Origin: Pirellulales bacterium
GTDB lineage: Bacteria; Planctomycetota; Planctomycetia; Pirellulales; Lacipirellulaceae
Reading direction: 5' to 3'
DNA length: 32,278 bases
NCBI GenBank assembly: GCA_016930815.1
Contig: JAFGFZ010000024.1
Span: 1-32,278 of the forward strand
The notes beneath the pieces are model-generated. The model had not been told where the DNA came from and searched no databases. It saw only the letters and a program-made list of their open reading frames with translations. Position numbers and translations under genes: made by a program. Position 1 is the first letter of the stretch, and every line of letters starts with the position of its first letter. Positions 8,470 through 15,116 of this stretch are shown piece by piece.

Positions 8470-8766
8470 ATGAAGACAATGGCTCTTGAATTCGTTGGAG
8501 GATATTGGGACGGAAAAACACTACGTACTGATTCATCCGACTTCGAAGAACAACTCCTGGTAGCCGGTTGTTATGAACTGTCTCATCACGGTTCGATCGG
8601 AGGTAGGTGTGCTGAACTCTCCTCTGATGCAGTCAGATTTGCCCAAAGACATAGTTGGTTGGCAAAAGAAGAAGCCAGTTGGAGTGGAGATCATCGGTAT
8701 CTGGTTACCGAACATCGAGAAACGGAAACGGAGATTATTATTACATTCAAGTTTCAAACGACGTGA
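8470..8766 (+). CDS. Small conserved-looking protein of unknown function
   Basis: A 98-residue soluble protein with no signal peptide or membrane segment. It begins with an EFVGGYWDGKTL element, resembling the G-G-x-x-D-G-K/Q start seen in various small uncharacterised bacterial proteins, and ends in a beta-rich segment (EIIITFKFQ). Two cysteines (in GCYELSHHG and GGRCAE) and several histidines are present, but no recognised metal motif. I chose the ATG at 8470, with GAGG at 8458-8461 (spacing 8), over a GTG one codon earlier. It is the first clear gene after promoter P1 and is followed 22 bp later by the His-rich coiled-coil gene, so the two are probably co-transcribed. I do not recognise its function. 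Confidence 0.72.
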   Translation: MKTMALEFVGGYWDGKTLRTDSSDFEEQLLVAGCYELSHHGSIGGRCAELSSDAVRFAQRHSWLAKEEASWSGDHRYLVTEHRETETEIIITFKFQTT

Positions 8767-8788
8767 AATTTATATTGGGAGGGCAGAT

Positions 8789-9193
8789 ATGAGCACTTTG
8801 GATAATTCAATAATGCACAAAGAGCATCATGAGGCAGATGGCGAACACCTAATGTGGCTTGAGGAAATCGGACATTGGCGCACGGAACATCGTCGTGCAG
8901 CCTCGATGTTGGCGCAGGTCCAGGCTGCATTGCTGGAACAGGATGCTGCTTTGGAAGCTCATGCTGAAACTGTCCGCGCCCACGAGATGCGCATGCAGAG
9001 GCACGAGCGGGAAATCGCCGACTATGAGCGGGGTAGTATCCAGGTCGACCATGACAAACTGGCAGAATTGCACCAAGAGTTACAGACCGTACACGATCAA
9101 GCCCGCGAGGCACACCAGCGAATCAAAGCGCATCACGGCATGGTTACTGCGGAAATTAGACGTCTCTCCGAAAAACTCAATGCGCCTATGTGA
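8789..9193 (+). CDS. Histidine-rich coiled-coil protein of unknown function
   Basis: A 134-residue, highly helical soluble protein with heptad-like charged and Ala/Leu-rich segments over most of its length. Many histidines are scattered through the helices (HKEHHEADGEH, EAHAETVRAHEMRMQRHERE, HDKLAELHQE, AHQRIKAHHG). There is no cysteine pair and no signal peptide. It might bind metal through the histidines or be a structural protein; both are guesses. The frame is open from 8573, but the ATG at 8789 has a strong ribosome site (GGGAGGG, 8777-8783). It is probably co-transcribed with the preceding gene from sigma-54 promoter P1, and the activator gene follows 162 bp later. Confidence 0.75.
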   Translation: MSTLDNSIMHKEHHEADGEHLMWLEEIGHWRTEHRRAASMLAQVQAALLEQDAALEAHAETVRAHEMRMQRHEREIADYERGSIQVDHDKLAELHQELQTVHDQAREAHQRIKAHHGMVTAEIRRLSEKLNAPM

Positions 9194-9355
9194 GTGTCCG
9201 CCCAACACTCCCAAACGACCTGTTGATGTTTGCGCCCGGTATCAATCGGGATCATCAATGGGAGTTCAATAATTTCCAAACTGAATTCTTGCCTAAAGTC
9301 TCTTTCTGAGAAACCTTATTGGAATTAGAGCTAAAAATCTTTATAAACAAGCCCC

Positions 9356-10720
9356 ATGAGATTAATACCTCAAAAGCAAATACGAGATGTCATCCTCGAT
9401 TCGATCGTCGATGGTGTTTTCACGGTTGACGAAAATTGGCGAATTACGTCCTTCAATCGTGCAGCCGAGGAGATCACCGGCGTGCCGAGCGAGGATGCGA
9501 TAGGTCAACGTTGCTCCGATGTTTTCCACGCCAGCATTTGCGAAAACGAGTGCGCACTGAAGGAAGCACTAGGTACCGGACACCCGATCATCTGCAAACC
9601 CATATACATTGTGAAAGCGGATGGTCACCGGGTTCCAGTGAGCATTTCAGCAACGGCTTTAAAAGACCAGAAAGGCTACGTGATTGGTGGTGTAGAAACC
9701 TTTCGTGATCTCACCGTGATTGAGCAACTGCGTAAGGAGTTGCAGGACAAGTACACATTTGCCGATATTGTCGCTCGAAGTTCGGAGATGCGCCGGATTC
9801 TGGATATCCTTCCCAGGTTGGCCGATAGTGATAGCACGGTACTGATCGAAGGGGCCAGCGGCACGGGCAAGGAGTTGGTTGCACGTGCTATCCATGACCT
9901 TTCACCCCGAAGTAAGAAGCGGTTCGTGGCCCTCAACTGCGGAGCACTTCCTGATACGCTCTTGGAATCCGAGCTGTTTGGCTACAAGGCTGGCGCGTTT
10001 ACCGATGCCAGGAAGGACAAACCCGGCCGGTTTGCTGCAGCTATGGGTGGGACAATCTTCCTGGATGAGATTAGCGATGTTTCACCTGCCATGCAATCTA
10101 AATTACTTCGTGTGTTGCAGGAGAGGGTATATGAACCTCTGGGATCTGTGGATCCGGTCGCCGCCAACGTACGGATCATTGCGGCAAGCAATCAAGACCT
10201 TGGCACGCTGGTCAAAAAAGGTGGTTTTCGGGAAGATCTCTTTTACCGTGTCAATGTCATGCAGATCCAGCTGCCACCGCTTCGCGACCGCCGGGAAGAT
10301 ATTCCTCTTCTAGTAGAGCATTTCGTTTCAAAGTTCAATCGGTTGCAGCAAAAGAACATAGCTGGCGTGTCAGAAGAAGTGATGGCGATACTGCTGGAAT
10401 ACGATTATCCGGGGAATATCCGCGAATTGGAGAATATCATCGAACATGCTTTTGTTCTCTGCCGTGGAGGACTGTTAAAACCAGCGCACTTGCCAACTAT
10501 CTTTCAAAACAGGTCACCATGGGAACCATTCGCGAGCGATAGAGAACTTACCTTGCGATCCCTGGTAAAAATGCACATAACAAATGCAATCCAACGACAT
10601 GGTGGGAACCGCAAGGCAGCAGCTAAAGGACTGGGCATTCACCCCAGTACATTATTCCGGAAGATCAAGTTATTGAACATTGAATTGCCGGAGAAAGATG
10701 GCCGCAGCAGGATTTTGTAG
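9356..10720 (+). CDS. Sigma-54-dependent activator with Cys-containing PAS domain (PAS-AAA+-Fis)
   Basis: A 454-residue enhancer-binding protein. Residues 10-125 form a PAS sensor with four cysteines (C53, C62, C66, C80); C62-x3-C66 lies in the segment ASICENECALKEA, common in one subgroup of these activators and possibly a redox or metal sensing site. The AAA+ domain has Walker A GASGTGKE (166-173), the sigma-54 contact loop GAFTDA (213-218, where most members have GAFTGA) and Walker B GGTIFLDEI. The C-terminus has a Fis-type helix-turn-helix (GNRKAAAKGLGIHPSTLFRKI). There is no receiver domain, so it senses directly rather than through phosphorylation. No clear ribosome site precedes the ATG, and I see no enhancer pair in front of this gene itself. 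Four sigma-54 promoters with matching enhancers lie within about 11 kb. Confidence 0.95.
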   Translation: MRLIPQKQIRDVILDSIVDGVFTVDENWRITSFNRAAEEITGVPSEDAIGQRCSDVFHASICENECALKEALGTGHPIICKPIYIVKADGHRVPVSISATALKDQKGYVIGGVETFRDLTVIEQLRKELQDKYTFADIVARSSEMRRILDILPRLADSDSTVLIEGASGTGKELVARAIHDLSPRSKKRFVALNCGALPDTLLESELFGYKAGAFTDARKDKPGRFAAAMGGTIFLDEISDVSPAMQSKLLRVLQERVYEPLGSVDPVAANVRIIAASNQDLGTLVKKGGFREDLFYRVNVMQIQLPPLRDRREDIPLLVEHFVSKFNRLQQKNIAGVSEEVMAILLEYDYPGNIRELENIIEHAFVLCRGGLLKPAHLPTIFQNRSPWEPFASDRELTLRSLVKMHITNAIQRHGGNRKAAAKGLGIHPSTLFRKIKLLNIELPEKDGRSRIL

Positions 10721-10881
10721 GATCGCATACTTCGATTTGTATGTAACCATCCATTTTGTTAAACAACCAAACTCCACCGCAAGAATAATTGAATGGGAGA
10801 TTGCGGAAAGAGGCAAGTTCTCTGTTTGCTCGGTCTATTTTGTTGACTCCCATTGCTCTGCCAATGATCGATCGGTAAGAT
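10721..10881. other. Spacer after the activator gene
   Basis: I see no gene, terminator hairpin or promoter that I can defend here. The longer plus-strand open frame that continues the activator's 3' side lacks a start signal and has an unlikely composition. Confidence 0.4.
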
Positions 10882-11070
10882 TTAGTCGAAAGGCGCGAAC
10901 AACTTCTCAATGTGATCCACCAATTCGTTCTGGAGACGCACTAACTTCGCATCGTCAATCCCCGCGGTATTGGCCAGAATCTCTAGGTAACGGCGCCTGT
11001 CTAAAATTGACAGATACAAAACTACATCACAGTATTGAAGAGCATTTCCTGCGAGTAGCCCGCTTAGCAA
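10882..11070 (-). CDS. Doubtful short ORF after the radical SAM gene
   Basis: A 62-codon minus-strand frame whose C-terminal 45 residues look like a real amphipathic helical protein (for example ILDRRRYLEILANTAGIDDAK). It has no ATG, its only upstream start is a TTG inside the poly-T of the radical SAM terminator, and no ribosome site is visible. It may be a decayed gene or chance. Confidence 0.22.
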   Translation of the reverse strand: MLSGLLAGNALQYCDVVLYLSILDRRRYLEILANTAGIDDAKLVRLQNELVDHIEKLFAPFD

Positions 11071-11090
11071 AAAACTCAGCTACTGAGTTA
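11069..11090 (-). terminator. Rho-independent terminator after the radical SAM gene
   Basis: On the minus strand, AACTCAG-TAG-CTGAGTT forms a perfect 7-bp stem with a 3-base loop, followed by a run of six T. It starts 3 bases after the radical SAM stop codon and closes the nifX-like operon. Confidence 0.85.
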
Positions 11091-11092
11091 GC

Positions 11093-12025
11093 TCAACGAT
11101 ATGCTGGCTTAGAAACCTTGTAGTAGAGTTTCTCTGCAATAAGTGATTCCTCCAGCAATTTCTCGGCGTGGAGTTCCTCAATGTACTTGACGACTTCATT
11201 GCGGTGCATGCCAAGTCCGTCGGCGATATCGTCGACAGAGCAGGGACGCCTTCTCAATAACTGGACGATCTCTTCCCGGCCCGCGATGAATTCCTCTTGT
11301 TGGTGGACACCGCGGAAATCTGCAATGATCTCGGCACACGGGTGGAAGAGAGACGAAATTTCTTGCAGACGTTCGGAAGATACACCAACAGCATATTTCT
11401 CGGCCGGAGGGCGGGTAACCGTGTTCAGTTGCACGCGATCCGGACCAATGCGTTCGACGCATTTGGCCAACTTGGCAAGTTCACCGGGGGTGGCCGTGTA
11501 AGCACCAATCACGAAGACTTCCAGCCAATATTCTCCTCGAAATTCCGAGCGCAGCGCGATGAGCCCGTCCAACATCTGCACAAAGGAAATTTCCTCGTGC
11601 GGGCGATTCACGAGCCGAAACATGGCCTCGTCGCCGGCGTCCAGGGACGGGATGATCAGGTCGGCGTTCGACAACTGGCGGCGAACGTCTTCCTGCCATA
11701 ATAGGGATCCGTTGGTCAGGACTGCCACCGGCACGCGCGTCATCGCTTTGATGCCGTCAATAAGTTCGCCGACTCGCGAGTAGAGAGTCGGTTCCCCGGA
11801 TCCACTGAGAGTGATGTAATCCGGCTTGCTGGACAGCTTCTCGCTTAGTTGCTCAAGAACATGATCCAGCGGCACCCACTCCTTTTTCTCCATTGTCTTA
11901 CACGTGGTCCGGCCCAGTTGGCAATAGATACAGTCGTAGGTGCATGTCTTGAACGGAACGAGGTCCACGCCGAGCGAGCGTCCCAGCCGGCGCGAGGGGA
12001 CGGGTCCGAATATCGGATTGGTCAT
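11093..12025 (-). CDS. Radical SAM enzyme with C-terminal winged helix (COG0731-like)
   Basis: A 310-residue radical SAM protein. The cluster motif is C28-x3-C32-x2-C35 in TCTYDCIYCQLG; it follows the N-terminal FGPVPSRRLGRSLGVDLVPF typical of the COG0731 group, and TLSGSGEPTL is the SAM-contacting glycine motif. The last ~60 residues (REEIVQLLRRRPCSVDDIADGLG...) look like a winged helix. Members of this group are often mis-named wyosine synthases; the substrate is unknown. I chose the ATG at 12025 because it overlaps the FmdB-like stop as ATGA, implying translational coupling. It is the last gene of the NifX-like / Cys-rich / FmdB-like / radical SAM operon, so it may act in maturation or repair of a metal cluster or a modified protein. 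Confidence 0.88.
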   Translation of the reverse strand: MTNPIFGPVPSRRLGRSLGVDLVPFKTCTYDCIYCQLGRTTCKTMEKKEWVPLDHVLEQLSEKLSSKPDYITLSGSGEPTLYSRVGELIDGIKAMTRVPVAVLTNGSLLWQEDVRRQLSNADLIIPSLDAGDEAMFRLVNRPHEEISFVQMLDGLIALRSEFRGEYWLEVFVIGAYTATPGELAKLAKCVERIGPDRVQLNTVTRPPAEKYAVGVSSERLQEISSLFHPCAEIIADFRGVHQQEEFIAGREEIVQLLRRRPCSVDDIADGLGMHRNEVVKYIEELHAEKLLEESLIAEKLYYKVSKPAYR

Positions 12026-12222
12026 CGTGGGCATGTCCCCGTCGGACAGCTCGTCCCGCCAGACCGGGAGGATCCACTGCTTCCGACCGCAAAGGCCGAA
12101 AGGATCCTCTCGGTTTTCTTGGAGCCGCACTCTTCACATGGATGTTCTGCCTTGGTATCGGCCTTTTCCAGGAACTCCGTCACATGGCCACAATCCTGGC
12201 AGCGATATTCGAATAGAGGCAT
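12022..12222 (-). CDS. FmdB-type zinc ribbon protein
   Basis: A 66-residue protein with the FmdB/CxxC-CxxC-SSSS layout: MPLFEYRCQDCGHVTEF, then HPCEECGSKKTERILSAF, followed by a Ser/Gly-rich tail ending SCPTGTCPR with two further cysteines. The four ribbon cysteines should bind Zn or possibly Fe. FmdB-family regulators take their name from the formamidase operon, but most members are uncharacterised. GGAGTG lies about 4 bases before the ATG. The stop codon overlaps the start of the radical SAM gene by four bases. Confidence 0.88.
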   Translation of the reverse strand: MPLFEYRCQDCGHVTEFLEKADTKAEHPCEECGSKKTERILSAFAVGSSGSSRSGGTSCPTGTCPR

Positions 12223-12246
12223 ACGTCACTCCATATTTGCTGGAGA

Positions 12247-12441
12247 TTATTGTCGGGTCATTGGGGTTCCGCATTTTGGGCATGTTCTTTGGTTACAGGG
12301 CTGCCCGACAACATGGGGAACCTTATGGCCGCAGTTTGGACAAATGCAATTCCCGCCTGGCCCGGCGGCGAACTGACCGCGCATGCGACCGCCGCCGCGT
12401 CCGCCCCCCGCCGGTGGTCCTGATCCGTCACCACGTGGCAT
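12247..12441 (-). CDS. Small Gly-rich, four-Cys-pair-like protein (MPRGD type)
   Basis: A 64-residue protein. The first half is Gly/Arg-rich (MPRGDGSGPP...GGRGGGRMRG); the second half holds six cysteines in a CICPNCGH ... PCNQRTCPKCG pattern, suggesting a zinc ribbon or small iron-site fold. Proteins starting MPRGDxxGP are commonly encoded beside NifX/NifB-domain Mo-Fe cluster proteins in anaerobes, as here. The ATG at 12441 has an exceptional ribosome site, AAAGGAGGTGAT at 12446-12457, embedded in the 3' end of the nifX-like gene, which it overlaps by 14 bp. The biochemical function is unknown. Confidence 0.8.
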   Translation of the reverse strand: MPRGDGSGPPAGGGRGGGRMRGQFAAGPGGNCICPNCGHKVPHVVGQPCNQRTCPKCGTPMTRQ

Positions 12442-12856
12442 TGTTATCACCTCCTTTCATGATATCAACCTGTGGATTATTTTGCATTGGAGAGCCGCCA
12501 TGAGACCGTCGCCGCCGATGTCCGCAACTGCCCGGCATGAGGAAGGCCTGCTCGGTCAATTGTCCCGCCATGAACGCCCTCAGCACCTCTTCTACCTGCC
12601 CGCAGGTCTGCGGGATAACCTCCACTCCTGCCGATACTAGCGTGGCTTCCAGCGGTCGAGAGATCGCGCCACAGATCAGGATATTGGCGCCAAATTCGAC
12701 AATGCGCCGTGCCCGGAAAGTCGGTTCTGGCTCATCCATAATCTGCTCGGTCCGCCAGATCTCACGTCCGTTCTCGATATCTACCAACAACAGACGCCTG
12801 GCAGCATCGAAGACGGGAGAAATCCTGCCATCGCAAATTGGAATCGCAGCTCTCAT
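12428..12856 (-). CDS. NifX/NifB-domain protein (dinitrogenase iron-molybdenum cofactor family)
   Basis: A 142-residue protein whose first ~110 residues are the small Fe-Mo cofactor-binding domain (also MTH1175-like or orange-protein-like): MRAAIPICDGRISPVFDAARRLLLVDIENG at the start, then the GANILICGAIS segment and TCGQVEEVLRAFMAGQL. A basic His/Arg/Ser tail follows. No nif structural genes are present, so a role in nitrogen fixation is unlikely; stand-alone members bind metal or metal-sulfur clusters. The ATG at 12856 matches the family start. It lies only about 5 bases after the predicted start of sigma-54 promoter P2, and no ribosome site is visible, so the message may be almost leaderless. 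It is the first gene of a four-gene operon. Confidence 0.88.
   Translation of the reverse strand: MRAAIPICDGRISPVFDAARRLLLVDIENGREIWRTEQIMDEPEPTFRARRIVEFGANILICGAISRPLEATLVSAGVEVIPQTCGQVEEVLRAFMAGQLTEQAFLMPGSCGHRRRRSHGGSPMQNNPQVDIMKGGDNNATW
12446..12457 (-). promoter_or_regulatory. Full-length Shine-Dalgarno sequence
   Basis: AAAGGAGGTGAT matches the whole anti-Shine-Dalgarno stretch at the 3' end of bacterial 16S rRNA, 4 bases before the ATG at 12441. It lies inside the coding sequence of the upstream nifX-like gene. Confidence 0.85.
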
Positions 12857-12871
12857 AACCGGCCTATGATA

Positions 12872-12887
12872 GCAAAAGCTATGCCCA
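12872..12887 (-). promoter_or_regulatory. Sigma-54 (-24/-12) promoter P2
   Basis: On the minus strand, TGGGCAT-AGCTT-TTGC with GG-N10-GC spacing. It resembles promoter P1 closely (TGGGCAC-AGCTA-TTGC). The predicted start near 12861 falls just before the nifX-like ATG at 12856. Confidence 0.83.
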
Positions 12888-12976
12888 TTTGGGAATAACA
12901 ACCATCTCCAGACATAACCTCCATTGCAGTCATGAGTTGCGATGGTTGCACGTGGAACCAATGCAAGGTTTGAGCA

Positions 12977-13022
12977 TTGCATCGTGCAATTCATTGGCCC
13001 CATAAGGAATTGCGATCTGCAA
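12977..13022 (-). promoter_or_regulatory. Paired enhancer sites (UAS) for promoter P2
   Basis: TTGC-ATCGT-GCAA (12977-12989) and TTGC-GATCT-GCAA (13010-13022), both perfect TTGC-N5-GCAA palindromes with starts 33 bp apart. Their centres lie 110 and 143 bp upstream of the -12 G at 12873, matching the other three promoters to within 1 bp. Confidence 0.8.
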
Positions 13023-13274
13023 CTGGAAAGAAAAGGTAGCCCAATCGTGGAATGCGATCGAAAAGGATCCTCAACTACCCATCCCGTTTTCGAATCACCT
13101 GCCTACGATAGGACGCCCATCCGGTATCTGAAAAAATGAGGAGAAAGACCTGAACAGAAAGTTGCCTCATGCGGGTGGGGAAACACAATTTTCCCATCAG
13201 TTTAAAATAAGTTATGCCGATGGTAGCAGATAATCCGAGAATTCCATCTCTGCGGCAACGGGGGGAGTCTGAAT
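13023..13274. other. Upstream region of tolC, with a hairpin at 13178-13195
   Basis: This spacer between the P2 enhancers and tolC contains the inverted repeat GGGAAA-N6-TTTCCC (13178-13195) and a single enhancer-like word TTGCCTCATGCGG (13162-13174) with no partner 33 bp away. I see no clear promoter for tolC. Confidence 0.35.
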
Positions 13275-14687
13275 ATGAAGGCTTTAGACAAGAAATGCAT
13301 GACGACGAACATCGGATCGTCCATCATGGGGATTTCGATACTCTTTGGCAAACTTTTCAGCAGTCAGATAGCGGCTTTGATAACAATCAGCCTATTAATG
13401 GCCGCAAGACTCTGTCAAAATGGAACGGCAGCAACGCCAATGGACCAGGTAGCGGATCAGACGATCACGCTAGCTGAAGCTATCGAGATTTCACTAGCCA
13501 ATAATCCAGAGCTAGCCGCGAAGCGCTACGGAGTTGACGCAGCAAGGGCCGAGTATGACATAGCTGTTGGAGCACGTTTACCAGAGTTCTACTTACTGGG
13601 CAGGTATAATTATTATCGTGCGCCCAGGCTGATCCAGCCAAGACGACCTGGCACTTCCGAATCCTTGGCATTCACCGATGAGCTCCTTTCTGGAGACTTC
13701 GTCCTGACAATGCCGTTATACACAGGAGGACAACTTCGAAATCAGGTTATTGCCACTGATTTGATCACTCAGGCAAAATGGGAACGGCTCCTTTACAGTC
13801 GAGCCGAACTGGTATTTAACGTATCGAGTGTCTTTTACGCGATGCTCGGCCAGCATGAAGTGATTGCTTCACTGCAATTCTCGCAAAAGGCTCTGGAACA
13901 GCATCACAAAAAAACGCAGGAACTGCTCAATGCCCAAAAAGCCGCGCGAGTCGATCTGCTGAGAACCGAGGTCAGGCTTGCCGATATCCAACAGCAGCTG
14001 CTTCGCGAACGTAACGCGCTGGAAGTCCAGGGTTATTTACTTGCCAGTCTCCTCGGATTAGGCGGCAAAGAGGAACCTCTGGAGATTGAAGGCGAACTGA
14101 TGCTGATGGATGTTCCAGCCAATCTTGATCAGGCAATTGGAATAGCATTCGGCAACAGACAAGATTATCAATCTTTAAAATACGAAGTGCGCGCGCAGCA
14201 AACACAGGTCAACATAGCTAGAGGTAAACGGCTACCTGAACTTGCGCTTTATGCATCCTATGGAGATCGATGGGCTACAGATTCGAGCAAACACAATGAA
14301 GTTGGGGAAGTGGGGATGCTCTTCGATGTACCGCTTTTTGAAGGCGGGCGGATCAATGCGGGAATACGGCGGGAATATAGCCGTCTTGGAGCCCAACAGG
14401 AAGCATTGCGGGCTCTGGAGCTCAAAATTCAGTTAGAAGTGGAAACATCAATCTCCAATATTGAATCCACGCGCGCAAGAATCACCGTGACACAAAAAGC
14501 TGTCGAACAGGCGGAAGAATCGTTACGGATAGAGCGCGGTAAATATGATCAGGGCAAAGGGGCTATCGTAGACGTCCTGGACGCCCAGTCGGCCCTGTTG
14601 GATTCGCAGACGAATTATTACCGAGCCCTAGCGGAGTATAACACCGCCTTGGCCCAATTTCGGCTCGCCGTGGGTGAAAATGAATAA
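13275..14687 (+). CDS. TolC-family outer membrane efflux protein
   Basis: A 470-residue outer membrane factor that would form the exit duct of a tripartite pump. The N-terminus has a long, somewhat unusual leader (about 50 residues, with the hydrophobic segment QIAALITISLLMAARL). The mature part starts with the family motif ITLAEAIEISLANNPELA and contains two OEP repeats: one ending around the DFVLTMPLYTGGQL strand region, and a second with MLFDVPLFEGGRINAGI. Long alpha-hairpins and a C-terminal SQTNYYRALAEYNTALAQF complete it. GGGGGAG (13261-13267) lies 7 bases before the ATG. It precedes the adaptor and RND genes, but the 429-bp gap holds its own sigma-54 promoter, so tolC is probably transcribed separately. 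Confidence 0.9.
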   Translation: MKALDKKCMTTNIGSSIMGISILFGKLFSSQIAALITISLLMAARLCQNGTAATPMDQVADQTITLAEAIEISLANNPELAAKRYGVDAARAEYDIAVGARLPEFYLLGRYNYYRAPRLIQPRRPGTSESLAFTDELLSGDFVLTMPLYTGGQLRNQVIATDLITQAKWERLLYSRAELVFNVSSVFYAMLGQHEVIASLQFSQKALEQHHKKTQELLNAQKAARVDLLRTEVRLADIQQQLLRERNALEVQGYLLASLLGLGGKEEPLEIEGELMLMDVPANLDQAIGIAFGNRQDYQSLKYEVRAQQTQVNIARGKRLPELALYASYGDRWATDSSKHNEVGEVGMLFDVPLFEGGRINAGIRREYSRLGAQQEALRALELKIQLEVETSISNIESTRARITVTQKAVEQAEESLRIERGKYDQGKGAIVDVLDAQSALLDSQTNYYRALAEYNTALAQFRLAVGENE

Positions 14688-14745
14688 AGGCTCATTCGAG
14701 GATATTCTGCACGAGCCAAATAGTTTGTCGCAAGAAAGCACAGCG

Positions 14746-14791
14746 ACATATTATGCGACTGAACGTATCCCCCACGAATTGCATTTTGCGA
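14746..14791 (+). promoter_or_regulatory. Paired enhancer sites (UAS) for promoter P3
   Basis: The proximal site is TTGC-ATTTT-GCGA (14779-14791), identical over the 13-bp core to the P1 distal site. The distal site is ACAT-ATTAT-GCGA (14746-14758), with a degenerate left half. Starts are 33 bp apart and centres lie 109 and 142 bp upstream of the -12 G at 14894. Confidence 0.72.
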
Positions 14792-14881
14792 CTCTCATGA
14801 TTTCTCACGCCTTCTAATATTATCTACGCAAATCCTATCTATGAATGGATTTATGTCTCAAGATAAATCACCGGCCATTTA

Positions 14882-14895
14882 GGTATGACACTTGC
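14882..14895 (+). promoter_or_regulatory. Sigma-54 (-24/-12) promoter P3
   Basis: GGTAT-GACAC-TTGC with GG-N10-GC spacing; the -24 half is weaker than in P1, P2 and P4. The enhancer geometry identical to the other promoters makes it credible. The predicted start is near 14906, giving a leader of about 210 bases to the adaptor gene at 15117; the rest of the 14688-15116 gap shows no gene. Confidence 0.68.
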
Positions 14896-15116
14896 GGTCC
14901 TACCAGAAAATTCTGGGGAGTGAGCAAGCTGAAGAAATCCTTAGCATCGCACACGGGCCATATGATCTTGGTTGACATATTATTCGGTCAGGAAATTTAA
15001 CAGCTGGTTTAGGTTGGAAAACGCCGCTGCTAGATCCACATAAGAATGACCAAAAAAACACTAGTAGATGATTACATGCCTTTGGCCCAGTTCCATATGG
15101 CAGCAGGAGAAAAGTA

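Noticed and set aside
10680-11123. Plus-strand open frame of 147 codons after the activator gene
   Set aside because: It overlaps the activator's 3' end and the radical SAM terminator, has no ribosome site and no family resemblance.
12986-12999. Second -24/-12-like match (minus) overlapping the P2 proximal enhancer
   Set aside because: GG-N10-GC spacing fits, but the -24 half (GGGCCA) is poor, no enhancer pair lies at the shared distance, and the match overlaps an enhancer site.
12428-13003. Longer start of the nifX-like gene (191 codons)
   Set aside because: The extra N-terminus runs through the P2 promoter and the proximal enhancer site and does not match the family start at the ATG at 12856.
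12942-13139. 65-codon plus-strand frame in the nifX/tolC spacer
   Set aside because: It runs through both enhancer palindromes of P2, lacks a ribosome site and looks random.
13162-13174. Single enhancer-like word TTGCCTCATGCGG before tolC
   Set aside because: It has no partner 33 bp away and no GG-N10-GC promoter at the expected distance, so tolC is not placed in the regulon.
14692-14720. Inverted repeat GGCTC ... GAGCC after tolC as a terminator
   Set aside because: The stem is only 5 bp with a loop of about 19 bases and no T-run follows.
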